Positions 8,794 to 17,165 of a DNA stretch of 64,000 nucleotides are shown here, in pieces. Origin of the DNA: Acidobacteriota bacterium (GTDB taxonomy: Bacteria; Pseudomonadota; Alphaproteobacteria; Caulobacterales; Hyphomonadaceae); contig JADJRB010000001.1 of NCBI GenBank assembly GCA_016712445.1, positions 1,798,001-1,862,000 of the forward strand. The letters run 5' to 3'. The position numbers and the translations under genes are program-made. The notes under the pieces were generated by a model. That model had not been told where the DNA came from. It did no database searches and was given only the letters and a program-made list of their open reading frames with translations. Each line of letters begins with the position of its first letter. Positions within the stretch are counted from its first letter, which is position 1.

Positions 8794-9729
8794 ATGGCCG
8801 ATACCCTGATCCCGACCCAGAAATTCTCCGATCCCGACATCACGGCAAAGGGAGAAACCCGCGCCAGTGTCGCCTGGTCCGGCCTGAAGACGCTCTGGTT
8901 CAACACCGGCACGCTCTGCAACATCACCTGCGCCAACTGCTACATCGAAAGCAGCCCGACCAACGACCGGCTGGTCTACCTGACCCGCGCGGACGTCGAG
9001 TCCTATCTCGGCGAACTCACTGCCCCCGCCGAAATCGGCATCACCGGCGGCGAGCCGTTCATGGCGCCCGAGATCATCGCCATCCTCGAAGCTGCTCTGT
9101 CGCGCGGCCACACGCTCCTTGTGCTGACCAATGCCATGCGCCCGATGATGCGCCCGCGCGTGCAGGCCGGCCTCGCAGACCTCGCCGTCCGGTTTCCCGG
9201 CAAGATGACCATCCGCGTCTCGCTCGACTCGCACGACGCCGTCGTCCACGATGCCGAACGCGGGCAGGGGGCCTTCGCCGAGGCCTGCGAGGGCCTCCGC
9301 TGGCTGGCCGCCAACAACATCCCTCTCGCGCTCGCGGGCCGCAAGGCCCTGCACGAGGACGAGCCCGCCGCCCGTCAGGGCTACCGCGCCCTCATCGCCG
9401 CCCTGAGCCTCGCGCTCGACGCCGCCGATCCGAAACAGCTCGTCCTCTTCCCGGAGATGATCGCCCGCGCCGATCCGCCGGAAATCACCACCGCCTGCTG
9501 GGGTATCCTGAACAAGGCGCCCGATAGCATCATGTGCGCCAGCCAGCGCATGGTCGTGCGCCGCAAGGGCGCGCCGGGGCCGCGCGTGCTGGCCTGCACC
9601 CTGCTCGTGGACGACCCCGCCTTCGACCTCGGCGGCACGCTCGCCGAAGCCACCGCCGCGCCGGTCAAGCTCAACCATCCCTGGTGCGCCAGCTTCTGCG
9701 TGCTCGGCGGCGCCAGCTGCTCGGCCTGA
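8794..9729 (+). CDS. Radical SAM protein with C-terminal cysteine cluster
   Basis: This 311-residue protein has the radical SAM [4Fe-4S] motif C-x3-C-x2-C in LCNITCANCY (about residues 42-49) and a GGEP motif in ITGGEPFMAP that binds SAM. The C-terminus carries further cysteines (HPWCASFCVLGGASC) that could hold a second cluster or metal. The substrate is unknown. It lies between argF and hslO on the same strand with short spacers, which gives no clear functional link. The start at 8794 is the first ATG ahead of the conserved core. Confidence 0.88.
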   Translation: MADTLIPTQKFSDPDITAKGETRASVAWSGLKTLWFNTGTLCNITCANCYIESSPTNDRLVYLTRADVESYLGELTAPAEIGITGGEPFMAPEIIAILEAALSRGHTLLVLTNAMRPMMRPRVQAGLADLAVRFPGKMTIRVSLDSHDAVVHDAERGQGAFAEACEGLRWLAANNIPLALAGRKALHEDEPAARQGYRALIAALSLALDAADPKQLVLFPEMIARADPPEITTACWGILNKAPDSIMCASQRMVVRRKGAPGPRVLACTLLVDDPAFDLGGTLAEATAAPVKLNHPWCASFCVLGGASCSA

Positions 9730-9801
9730 CCGCAGGCCCTTGCCCTGCCGCGGCTTCATTGCCACATGGGGCCACTTGAAAGCCCCCCTGAGGCCCGCCC
9801 C

Positions 9802-10719
9802 ATGACCCGACCTGCCCACGAAACCGGCGATTTCGCCGCCACCTTCCAGATCGAAGGCCGCCCCATCCGTGGCCGCGTGGTGCGCATGGGCGCCGGCAGC
9901 CTCGCGCCGATCCTGGCGCGGCACGACTATCCGCCCCACCTCGCCCATATCCTCGGCGAAGCGGTGATGCTGGCGGCGCTGGTCGGCGCGTCCCTGAAAT
10001 TCGAGGGCAAGATCCTCGTGCAGGCCGAAGGCGACGGCCCGGTGACCATGCTGGTCGGCGAATACAACACCAACGGCAATGTGCGCGGCTATGCCCGCTA
10101 CAATGCCGAAGGCTGGGCCAATCTCGAACGCGTCAACAAGGGCGGCGAGCCGCACATGCCGCAGCTGTTCGGCCGCACCGGCCGGCTCGGGCTGATCCTC
10201 GTGCAGGACAATCCGGACATCCAGCCCTACCAGGGCATCGTGCCGCTGAACAAGGCAACCCTCGCTCAGTGTGCGGAGGATTACTTTGCCATGTCCGAAC
10301 AGGTGCCCTCGCGCATCAACCTTGCCATCGACAAGTCGGGCGACGAATGGGTCGCCGGCGGCATGCTGATCCAGCGCATCGCCGGCGACGACGCGCGCGG
10401 CGAAACCGACGAAGGCTGGCGCGAGGCCGAAGCCCTGTTCGCCACCCTGACCGCCGGCGAACTGACCGACACCGGCCTGCCGGTGACGGAACTGCTCTAC
10501 CGGCTGTTCCACGAGCAGGGCGTAACCCTCGAAGGCGCGATGCCGGTCGCCGACCGCTGCACCTGCAACCAGGAACGTCTCGTCAGCACGCTGCGCCAAA
10601 TGCCGGACGAATCGCTGCGCGATCTCGTGGAACCGGATGGCACGCTGTCCATCGACTGCCAGTTCTGCGCCCGCCACTACACCATCGGCATCGCCGAAGT
10701 GACCGGCCCGGTGAACTGA
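9802..10719 (+). CDS. hslO: Redox-regulated chaperone Hsp33
   Basis: A protein of about 305 residues with the Hsp33 fold and the four zinc-binding cysteines near the C-terminus (C253, C255, C286, C289) in the CxC and CxxC arrangement of the family. On oxidation the zinc is released and the chaperone binds unfolding proteins in the cytoplasm. I prefer the ATG at 9802 (MTRPAHETGDF). An ATG at 9766 would add 12 residues of poor conservation. The region just upstream has no clear promoter. Confidence 0.95.
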   Translation: MTRPAHETGDFAATFQIEGRPIRGRVVRMGAGSLAPILARHDYPPHLAHILGEAVMLAALVGASLKFEGKILVQAEGDGPVTMLVGEYNTNGNVRGYARYNAEGWANLERVNKGGEPHMPQLFGRTGRLGLILVQDNPDIQPYQGIVPLNKATLAQCAEDYFAMSEQVPSRINLAIDKSGDEWVAGGMLIQRIAGDDARGETDEGWREAEALFATLTAGELTDTGLPVTELLYRLFHEQGVTLEGAMPVADRCTCNQERLVSTLRQMPDESLRDLVEPDGTLSIDCQFCARHYTIGIAEVTGPVN

Positions 10720-10803
10720 TCCCGCCTGCGGGAACGTTGCACAAGTTTCGCCTTGTGCGACAAAATCCGGGCCCGCCCGCATTTGATCCGGAACTTTTTC
10801 CCG

Positions 10804-10831
10804 TGTCATCCCGGCGAAAGCCGGGACCCAG
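10804..10831. repeat. REP-like dispersed palindrome
   Basis: A perfect 7-base inverted repeat, TCCCGGC-GAAA-GCCGGGA (10809-10826), sits within a GTCATC...ACCCAG context. This short element is commonly seen scattered between genes in alphaproteobacteria. It lies 84 bases after hslO in a 239-base gap with no other feature. It may act as a transcript-end hairpin. Confidence 0.7.
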
Positions 10832-10958
10832 ACTTCCTTGTTCCTGCTTGCAATTTTTCGCACGCGCGCACGCATGGACGTCTACACGACCGTCCACACC
10901 AGAACTATTTTCAGCCAATCCAATCCGGCGGGGCTCGCACCGGATCTATACTCCGCCG

Positions 10959-11360
10959 ATGTCCACCTTCCTCAGCATACGGAACTACGTGTATTTCCGG
11001 CATCTCTTCGATGCCGTGCACCCGTTCTTCTGGCCGGTGCTCTACTGGCAGCTGAAAGCCGCGTGGATTTCCCTCCAGCGCGAGAAGCTCACCAGCGTGA
11101 TGCTCGCCGTCACCTGGTGGGGCGGCGTGCGCATCGTCTATCGCGGCGACCGGATCGAAACCCCAAAGCACGACCCCCTTGCCCCGCTCAAGCCACGCTT
11201 CGACGACCCCATCTGGTCCACCCGCCTCCCGGCCTGTCTGGACATCGAAGCAACCTGCAACGCACCCCTCTCCCGCAACGCGGGGGAGGTGGCGCGCGCG
11301 CAGCGCGTGACGGTGGGGGGCTTGATCACACGCCCCAACCTCGACGCCCGTCCCCCGTAG
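10959..11360 (+). CDS. Hypothetical protein ending in a dispersed repeat
   Basis: This 133-residue protein is of unknown family. The N-terminal 70 residues look genuine: aromatic and helix-forming, with RHLFDAVHPFFWPVLYWQL and a possible membrane-associated stretch TSVMLAVTWWGGV. From about residue 102 the frame runs into a GC-rich dispersed repeat (11264-11320), which supplies residues such as LSRNAGEVARAQRVTV. That part of the protein is likely not original, so the ancestral C-terminus may have been replaced. No clear Shine-Dalgarno precedes the ATG. Gene status is probable, not certain. Confidence 0.55.
   Translation: MSTFLSIRNYVYFRHLFDAVHPFFWPVLYWQLKAAWISLQREKLTSVMLAVTWWGGVRIVYRGDRIETPKHDPLAPLKPRFDDPIWSTRLPACLDIEATCNAPLSRNAGEVARAQRVTVGGLITRPNLDARPP
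11264..11320. repeat. Dispersed GC-rich repeat within a coding frame
   Basis: A hairpin-forming unit (CTCTCCCGC facing GCGGGGGAG) is followed by an alternating GC stretch and GTGACGGTGGGGG. I recognise it as a repeat often found between genes in related alphaproteobacteria. Here it is translated as the C-terminal part of the hypothetical protein at 10959. Confidence 0.55.
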
Positions 11361-11430
11361 GCCGAGGTGAACCCCGCCCTGCAACACCATCCTCTAACAC
11401 CGGCCAGCCCCGCTGCGCCGGCCGCTGGTG

Positions 11431-12924
11431 CTACTCCGGCGCGTCCATTGCCAGGATGATCTGCGCATAGCCGCGCGCCAGGTGTCCCATGTTCTCCACG
11501 CTCGTGCGCTCGTTGGTGCCGTGGAAACCGGTCAGCTCATCCGGCGTCAGCACCGATGGCGCGAAGCGGTAGACGTTCGGCGTGATCGCCTCGGCATACC
11601 GTCCATCGGTCGCGCCCAGCACCAGCCCGGGCGCCGCCGGCGCGCCGGGCAGGGTGGCCTCGGCCACACTGGCCAGCACCGAATAGGCACGGTTGTCGGT
11701 CGGCGAAACATTCGAGGCGCCCTTGCCGCGGATCCCGTTCTTGCCGACTTCCACTTCAATGCCGTCGATGTCCTTCGTCACGTCCTTCACATGCTGGATG
11801 ATCGCCTCTTCGGAATCATTGGGGTGGATACGGAAGTTCACCGTTGCCGTCGCACGCTGCGCCAGCACGTTCTCCTTGGCCGAACCGGTGAGCATGGTCG
11901 GTGCCGTCGTTGTACGGATCATCGCATTGCCGGCCGCGACGCCGGCCAGCTGGTCATCGATGAGGCCCTTGAACAGCCAGAGATTGGCAAATGCCATGCG
12001 CTGCGCAAACGGCATGTCCTTGCCCGCCGCCTTGAACATGTCCGAGATCGGAGGCTTCGACAGGTCGGACGGCATCTGGTGTTCGTCGAGTGCCACGACT
12101 GCACGGGCAAGGCGCACCGCCGCCGAATCGCGCGGCGGCGTCGAGGAATGCCCGCCTGCGCCGGTCGCCACGACATCCAGCGTCACATACCCTTTTTCGG
12201 CGATCCCGATGAATCCCATCGGCTTGCCCGAAAGGGGCGACGGATTGATCACCATGAACCCTTCATCCAGCGCAAACTCGGGCTCGACGCCGCGCGCCTT
12301 CAGCAACGCCACGCCGGCTTCCGCGCCGGACCCGGAGACTTCCTCGTCATGCCCGAACATGAACAGCACGGTACGCTTCGGCTTGAAGCCGGAGGCGGCC
12401 AGCGCTTCAGCCGCTTCCATCAGGCCGACCAGCGATCCCTTGTCGTCGATCGCGCCGCGGCCATACACATAGCCGTCGATGATCTCGCCATCGAACGGCC
12501 CGCCGGTCCAGTCGCCTTCGGTGCCGATGTTCACCGGCACGACATCCTGGTGCGCCATCAGCAGCAGCGGTTTCAGCGACGGATCCGAACCCTCCCAGGT
12601 GTAAAGCAGCGTCAGCGTATCCGGCACCAGTTCCTTCTTCATCGCCGCATGCGCGGCCGGATAGGTCGTTTCCAGCCAGGCATGAAGCGCCAGCCATTCG
12701 CCTTCCTGACCGGGGCGGGGATCACCGCTCGCCAGCGTCACGGTCTTGAACCGGATGGCCTCGGCGAGGTGCTGCGCGCCGGTGTCCGCCGAGATGGCGG
12801 GCGGCTCTGGCAGGTCGACGCGGCCGCCGACCGGATCGGCGCCGTAGTTGAAGGTGTTGTACAGGATCACCCCGATGAACAGGACGAGCGCCGCCACGAC
12901 GCCGATGATGATATTCCGGACCAT
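11431..12924 (-). CDS. M20-family metallopeptidase (carboxypeptidase PM20D1/CPS1-like), membrane-anchored
   Basis: The 497-residue zinc peptidase has an N-terminal membrane anchor (about residues 4-22), so the catalytic part probably lies in the periplasm. M20 motifs are H125 and D127 in LLMAHQDVVPV, D160 in YGRGAIDDKG, E194/E195 in GHDEE, the dimerisation-domain GAGGHSSTPP, and a late zinc histidine in GFHGTNER. Length and motif order fit the Gly-X carboxypeptidase/PM20D1 branch. It is divergent from the MFS transporter gene, with about 120 bases between the starts. Confidence 0.93.
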   Translation of the reverse strand: MVRNIIIGVVAALVLFIGVILYNTFNYGADPVGGRVDLPEPPAISADTGAQHLAEAIRFKTVTLASGDPRPGQEGEWLALHAWLETTYPAAHAAMKKELVPDTLTLLYTWEGSDPSLKPLLLMAHQDVVPVNIGTEGDWTGGPFDGEIIDGYVYGRGAIDDKGSLVGLMEAAEALAASGFKPKRTVLFMFGHDEEVSGSGAEAGVALLKARGVEPEFALDEGFMVINPSPLSGKPMGFIGIAEKGYVTLDVVATGAGGHSSTPPRDSAAVRLARAVVALDEHQMPSDLSKPPISDMFKAAGKDMPFAQRMAFANLWLFKGLIDDQLAGVAAGNAMIRTTTAPTMLTGSAKENVLAQRATATVNFRIHPNDSEEAIIQHVKDVTKDIDGIEVEVGKNGIRGKGASNVSPTDNRAYSVLASVAEATLPGAPAAPGLVLGATDGRYAEAITPNVYRFAPSVLTPDELTGFHGTNERTSVENMGHLARGYAQIILAMDAPE

Positions 12925-13045
12925 GTTCCCCCGGCCTCCCGATTTGTTGTTGCCAGATCGTGGGCGCGCGATTGCGCCGCCGTCAAGCGATCAGGGATCA
13001 AATAAATGACTTGGCCGTCAACTTCGCTGAGGGCAGTGTGCCGCC

Positions 13046-14428
13046 ATGCCCCAGCCTCCTTCGCCGCGCCTTTCCTTTCCGCGAGTGCTCGCCTTCTCGT
13101 CGCTCAGCATCCCGATTGCGGGGGTTGGCCTGCCGGTAGGCGTCTACCTCGCGCCGCTCTACGCCAACGAAGTCGGCCTCGGCCTGGCGCTGACCGGCCT
13201 TCTGTTCATGCTCCTGCGGTTCTGGGACATCCTGACCGATCCGATCATGGGCTATCTCGTCGACCGGTATCGCAGTCCGCTCGGCCGCGTGCGCCACTGG
13301 ATCCTGCTCGCCGTTCCCGTGCTCGGCCTGTCGACCTTCTTCGTCTACATGCCGCCGGAAGGGGCGGGCCCCGCTTATTTCATCATCTGGATGCTGATCT
13401 TCTATGTCGGCTTCACGATCCTGCAGACGTCACGCGCGGCCTGGGTCCCGGCGCTCGCGGCCGATTACGACGACCGCTCGCGCCTATTCCTGTGGCCGGA
13501 GATCATCTCGGTCGTTGCCATGCTCTTCCTGCTCGCGGTGCCGCTGCTGCTGTCGGTTCTCGGTGTGCACACGGACAGGTTCGGGCAGGTCGCCGTCATG
13601 GGCTGGATTCTCATCATCGCCTTGCCGGTTGTGGCCGTGCTCGCCTGCGTCTTCGTGCCCGATCCGCCGATGCGCGGGGAGTCGCATGTCATCGAGAAGT
13701 TCGAGCTGAAACCGATCGTCGACGCGCTACGCCAGCCGGTCTTCGCGCGGCTGCTGAGCATGGAGCTGATCGGCGCGACGGCGATTGCGGTGACCGCGTC
13801 CAACTACCTCTTCGTCGCCGAATATGCCTTTGGCGCAAACGATGCGCAGACGAGTCTCGCGCTGATGCTGTTCTTCGTGATGGCGGTGCTGGCCTTGCCC
13901 TTCTGGCTCTGGTTGGCGCGCAAGACGGAAAAGCGCACGGCGTATTTCGCGGCGGTGACGATGTCGGGCATCTGCTTCATCGCCTTCATTCCGCTGGCGC
14001 CGGCCGGCAATTTCACGTCTTTCCTGATCGCTTCGCTGGTCGCGGGCATTCCCTTCAGCGCACCGATCTTTCTGGCGCGTGCCATGACGGCGGATATCAT
14101 CGAGATGAAGGCAGCCGAGTCGGGCGAGAGCCGGGCCGGGCTCTACTACGCCTTGCTGACCAGCCTCAACAAGGTCGGCTCAAGTCTCGCCTTCGGCGTT
14201 GGTTACCTGCTCGTCGGCCAGCTCGCCCGGTTCCGTCCGGGGGAGGAAAATACCGACAGCGCCATTTTCGGACTGGTCCTGATCTTCGGGCTCCTGCCGG
14301 GAATCCTGTACGTGATCGCCGGCCAGCTCGCCCGGGGCTATCCGCTGACCCGCGAAGTGCAGGCCGAAACGGCGCGCAAGCTCGATCCGGAACTCAAGGT
14401 CGTTCCCGACGACGTGCCGATCATCTGA
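13046..14428 (+). CDS. MFS transporter, glycoside-pentoside-hexuronide (GPH/MelB) type
   Basis: The 460-residue protein has twelve predicted membrane helices. The signature FWDILTDPIMGYLVDRYRSPLGRVRHW (split here: DILTDPIMGYLVDR, then GRVRHW) is the cation-binding region of MelB-type sugar symporters. TSRAAWVPALAADYDDRSRL is the matching loop of the family. It is probably an inner-membrane symporter for a sugar or glycoside. The substrate is not readable, and no glycosidase gene is adjacent. It is a single transcription unit, with its 3' end facing the DUF924 gene. Confidence 0.9.
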   Translation: MPQPPSPRLSFPRVLAFSSLSIPIAGVGLPVGVYLAPLYANEVGLGLALTGLLFMLLRFWDILTDPIMGYLVDRYRSPLGRVRHWILLAVPVLGLSTFFVYMPPEGAGPAYFIIWMLIFYVGFTILQTSRAAWVPALAADYDDRSRLFLWPEIISVVAMLFLLAVPLLLSVLGVHTDRFGQVAVMGWILIIALPVVAVLACVFVPDPPMRGESHVIEKFELKPIVDALRQPVFARLLSMELIGATAIAVTASNYLFVAEYAFGANDAQTSLALMLFFVMAVLALPFWLWLARKTEKRTAYFAAVTMSGICFIAFIPLAPAGNFTSFLIASLVAGIPFSAPIFLARAMTADIIEMKAAESGESRAGLYYALLTSLNKVGSSLAFGVGYLLVGQLARFRPGEENTDSAIFGLVLIFGLLPGILYVIAGQLARGYPLTREVQAETARKLDPELKVVPDDVPII

Positions 14429-14439
14429 CGCCAATCGGT

Positions 14440-15051
14440 TCAGAAACCGCCGCCTTCGGCGAGCCATTCGAGTTCCGCCGGCGTGCTCGCACGGCCGAGA
14501 ATCTTGTTGCGGTGAGGGAAGCGTCCGAAGTCCTCGATCGCCTTGGCATGCTCGCGGGCATAATCGAGCGTGGTTTTGGCGAAGCCGTCAAAGCCCGGTC
14601 GCGCATCTTCAGCGATGGCGGTGAACATGGCGACGGAACGGGCCTGGTCGGCCGGGTCTTCGGAATGTTCGAGCGGCAGGTAGAAGAAGACGCGTTCGGC
14701 TTCGGACAGGTGATTGTCTTCGCGCAGTTCAAGGCCCTCACGGCAAAGCTGCAGCGCCAGCGGATCCTGCGCAAAGGCGCGCGCGGTGCCGCGGAAGATG
14801 TTCCGGCTCATCTGGTCGAGCACGATGATGGCTGCGAGGCGTCCGTGCTGGCCGCGTGCCGCCCAGTCTTCCGCGAGCGGGCCGCCGGCAAGCGCTTCCA
14901 GCAAAGGGAGGAATTTTTCCGTCAGTTCACGGTCGAATGCTTCACCGCCGCGAAACCACAACTTGTTCTGCGCAGCGAGGCCTTCCGGCGTTCGGGCGGC
15001 ATCTGCGAACCAGAAATCGAGCACCGCTTCCGGGGAGGGCAGAGCGCTCAC
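14440..15051 (-). CDS. DUF924 family protein
   Basis: The 203-residue helical protein has the DUF924 features PEAVLDFWFAD at the N-terminus, IIVLDQMSRNIFRGTARAFAQDPLA, FFYLPLEHSED and GRFPHRNKILGR. The fold is TPR-like and the biochemical role is unknown. I place the start at GTG 15051, where GTGA overlaps the ubiG stop, implying translational coupling. An ATG at 15111 would lie deep inside ubiG and add 20 basic residues with no family match. Confidence 0.9.
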   Translation of the reverse strand: MSALPSPEAVLDFWFADAARTPEGLAAQNKLWFRGGEAFDRELTEKFLPLLEALAGGPLAEDWAARGQHGRLAAIIVLDQMSRNIFRGTARAFAQDPLALQLCREGLELREDNHLSEAERVFFYLPLEHSEDPADQARSVAMFTAIAEDARPGFDGFAKTTLDYAREHAKAIEDFGRFPHRNKILGRASTPAELEWLAEGGGF

Positions 15052-15824
15052 GCTGCCGGCCTCCGGGCGACGACCATGTAGTTGACCGACGTGTCGCCTG
15101 CGAGTTTCCATTGGCCGGACAGCGGCTGGAACACGACGCCGATAGTGTCCACGATGTCCATGCCCGCGCCGGCGAGCGGACGGCGGACATCTTCCGGGTC
15201 GAGGAACTTCGACCAGTCATGCGTGCCGCGCGGCAACCAGCCGAGGATATACTCGGCGCCGATGACGGCCGTGGCGAGCGCCTTGGCCGTCTTGTTCAAG
15301 GTTGCGACGATCATCAGCCCGCCAGGTTTCACGAGGCGGGCGGTGTCGGCGAGGAACTGCGCGGGGTCGGCGACGTGTTCGACCACTTCGAGGTTCAGCA
15401 CGATGTCGAACGGCGCTTCGCCCGCGGCAAGCAGGCCTTCGGCGGTGCCGGCGCGGTAGTCGATCCCGAGGCCCTGTTCGGACGCGTGGGTGAGGGCGGT
15501 CTTGATGTTCGCCTCCGATGCATCGACGCCGGTGACCGAGGCGCCGAGCCGGGTCATCGGTTCGCAGACGAGGCCGCCGCCGCAGCCGATGTCGAGCAGG
15601 CGCAGGCCGGCGAGCGGCGTGCGCTGGCCGGCCGTGAGGCCGAAATGCCGCTCGGCCGTTTCGCGGATGAATTTCAGGCGCACCGGGTTGAACCGGTGCA
15701 GCGGTTTGAACTTGCCGTGCGGGTTCCACCAGTCCGCGGCCATGGCCGAGAACTTGGCGACCTCGGCCGGATCGATGCTCGGGGTGACAGGCGGCCCGCC
15801 GGGCGCGTCAATTGTTCCAGCCAT
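15048..15824 (-). CDS. ubiG: Ubiquinone biosynthesis O-methyltransferase
   Basis: The 258-residue SAM-dependent enzyme carries out both O-methylations of ubiquinone synthesis at the membrane face. The family N-terminal signature WWNPHGKFKPLHRFNPVR begins at residue 32. The SAM-binding motif LLDIGCGGGL is at about 76-85, followed by the acidic post-motif VTGVDAS and the NLEVVEHV segment. The gene is divergent from lysC and overlaps the DUF924 gene by GTGA. Confidence 0.96.
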   Translation of the reverse strand: MAGTIDAPGGPPVTPSIDPAEVAKFSAMAADWWNPHGKFKPLHRFNPVRLKFIRETAERHFGLTAGQRTPLAGLRLLDIGCGGGLVCEPMTRLGASVTGVDASEANIKTALTHASEQGLGIDYRAGTAEGLLAAGEAPFDIVLNLEVVEHVADPAQFLADTARLVKPGGLMIVATLNKTAKALATAVIGAEYILGWLPRGTHDWSKFLDPEDVRRPLAGAGMDIVDTIGVVFQPLSGQWKLAGDTSVNYMVVARRPAA

Positions 15825-15917
15825 CGTTTAGCAATCCTGTTTGATCCGCGCCGAACTTTCTTCTAGAGGGGCCGATATAGGACGCCCCGGGCGGGGCACA
15901 TAGTCGGTTGGGGCGAA

Positions 15918-17165
15918 ATGGCGCGCACGGTACTGAAATTCGGCGGCACGTCGGTCGGCGACCTGGACCGGATTGCCAACGTTGCGGAAATCGTGGCGGC
16001 GCGGGCTGCCAAGGGCGAACGCATGGCCGTGATCGTCTCGGCGATGTCGGGCGAGACCAACAAGCTGGTCGCCCTGGCCGACGGCGCGGCCGGCAAGGAT
16101 CTGCCGCGGCATCTCTATGACGACGAGTATGACGTGGTCGTGGCGTCCGGCGAGCAGGTGACGGCAGGCTTGCTGGCGCTGGCGCTGCGCCGGCGGGGCC
16201 TGAAGGCACGCAGCTGGCTGGGCTGGCAACTGCGCCTGAAGACCGATGACAGCCATGGCCGCGCCAGGATCATGGGGTTTGACGATTCCTCGCTGCCGGA
16301 CTCGGTGGACGCCGGCGAGATCGCCGTGGTGGCCGGCTTCCAAGGCGTGACCGATGATTTCCGTGTGACCACGCTCGGCCGGGGCGGCTCGGACACGAGC
16401 GCCGTGGCAGTCGCGGCCGCGCTCGGCGCCAAGGTGTGCGACATCTATACGGATGTCGACGGCGTCTACACGACCGATCCGCGGATGGTGCCGAAGGCGC
16501 GCCGGATCGACAAGATTTCATATGAAGAGATGCTGGAGATGGCTTCGCTCGGCGCCAAGGTGCTGCAGACGCGGTCGGTCGAACTGGCGATGAACCACAA
16601 TGTTCCGGTCCGGGTGCTGTCGAGCTTCGTGAAGCCCGGCGAGGAATCCCCCGGAACGCTTGTCTGTGCAGAGGAAGAAATCGTGGAAAAGCAGGTTGTC
16701 AGCGGCGTTGCCTATTCGCGGGACGAAGCCAAGGTCACGCTCTACGGCGTGCCCGACAAGCCGGGCTCGTCGGCGAAGATCTTCTCGGCGCTGGCCAAGG
16801 CCGGCGTCAATGTCGATATGATCGTGCAGGCCAGCTCGCGCGAAGCCTCGAAGGCGAACCTCGTTTTCACCTGCACGGAGCGCGACAGCCCGTTCGCGCA
16901 GGAAACCCTCGGCAAGCTGAAGGCCGACGTCGGCTTCGAGCGGCTGGAAGTCGTGCGTGATGTCTCCAAGATTTCGATCATCGGCGTCGGCATGAAGAGC
17001 CATACCGGGGTTGCCGAGAAAATGTTCACGGCCCTGTCGGAAAAGGGCATCAACATTGATGTCATCTCAACTTCCGAGATCAAGATTTCCGTCCTGATCG
17101 CCGCGCCCTATACAGAACTGGCCGTCCGGGCCCTTCATACGGCCTTCGGTCTCGACGCGGAATGA
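15918..17165 (+). CDS. lysC: Aspartate kinase
   Basis: The 415-residue protein phosphorylates aspartate, the entry step to lysine, threonine and methionine. The kinase motif KFGGTSVGD is at the N-terminus, with TLGRGGSDTSAVAVAAAL further on. Two ACT domains at the C-terminus (beginning near residues 270 and 350) are the feedback-binding sites. Length fits the single-function, lysine/threonine-sensitive class. The stop overlaps the ptsP start as ATGA. Confidence 0.97.
   Translation: MARTVLKFGGTSVGDLDRIANVAEIVAARAAKGERMAVIVSAMSGETNKLVALADGAAGKDLPRHLYDDEYDVVVASGEQVTAGLLALALRRRGLKARSWLGWQLRLKTDDSHGRARIMGFDDSSLPDSVDAGEIAVVAGFQGVTDDFRVTTLGRGGSDTSAVAVAAALGAKVCDIYTDVDGVYTTDPRMVPKARRIDKISYEEMLEMASLGAKVLQTRSVELAMNHNVPVRVLSSFVKPGEESPGTLVCAEEEIVEKQVVSGVAYSRDEAKVTLYGVPDKPGSSAKIFSALAKAGVNVDMIVQASSREASKANLVFTCTERDSPFAQETLGKLKADVGFERLEVVRDVSKISIIGVGMKSHTGVAEKMFTALSEKGINIDVISTSEIKISVLIAAPYTELAVRALHTAFGLDAE

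Noticed and set aside
9774..9804. CTTGAA and CCCCAT spaced like a heat-shock promoter before hslO
   Set aside because: The -10 would overlap the chosen ATG, leaving no room for a ribosome-binding site. It is probably chance.
8740..10875. Long minus-strand frame across the radical SAM and hslO genes
   Set aside because: It spans two well-supported genes on the other strand and reads as a composition shadow.
13006..15081. Plus-strand 691-codon frame starting just before the MFS gene
   Set aside because: It is out of frame with the transporter, and its translation has no membrane helices. The MFS frame from 13046 has all family motifs.
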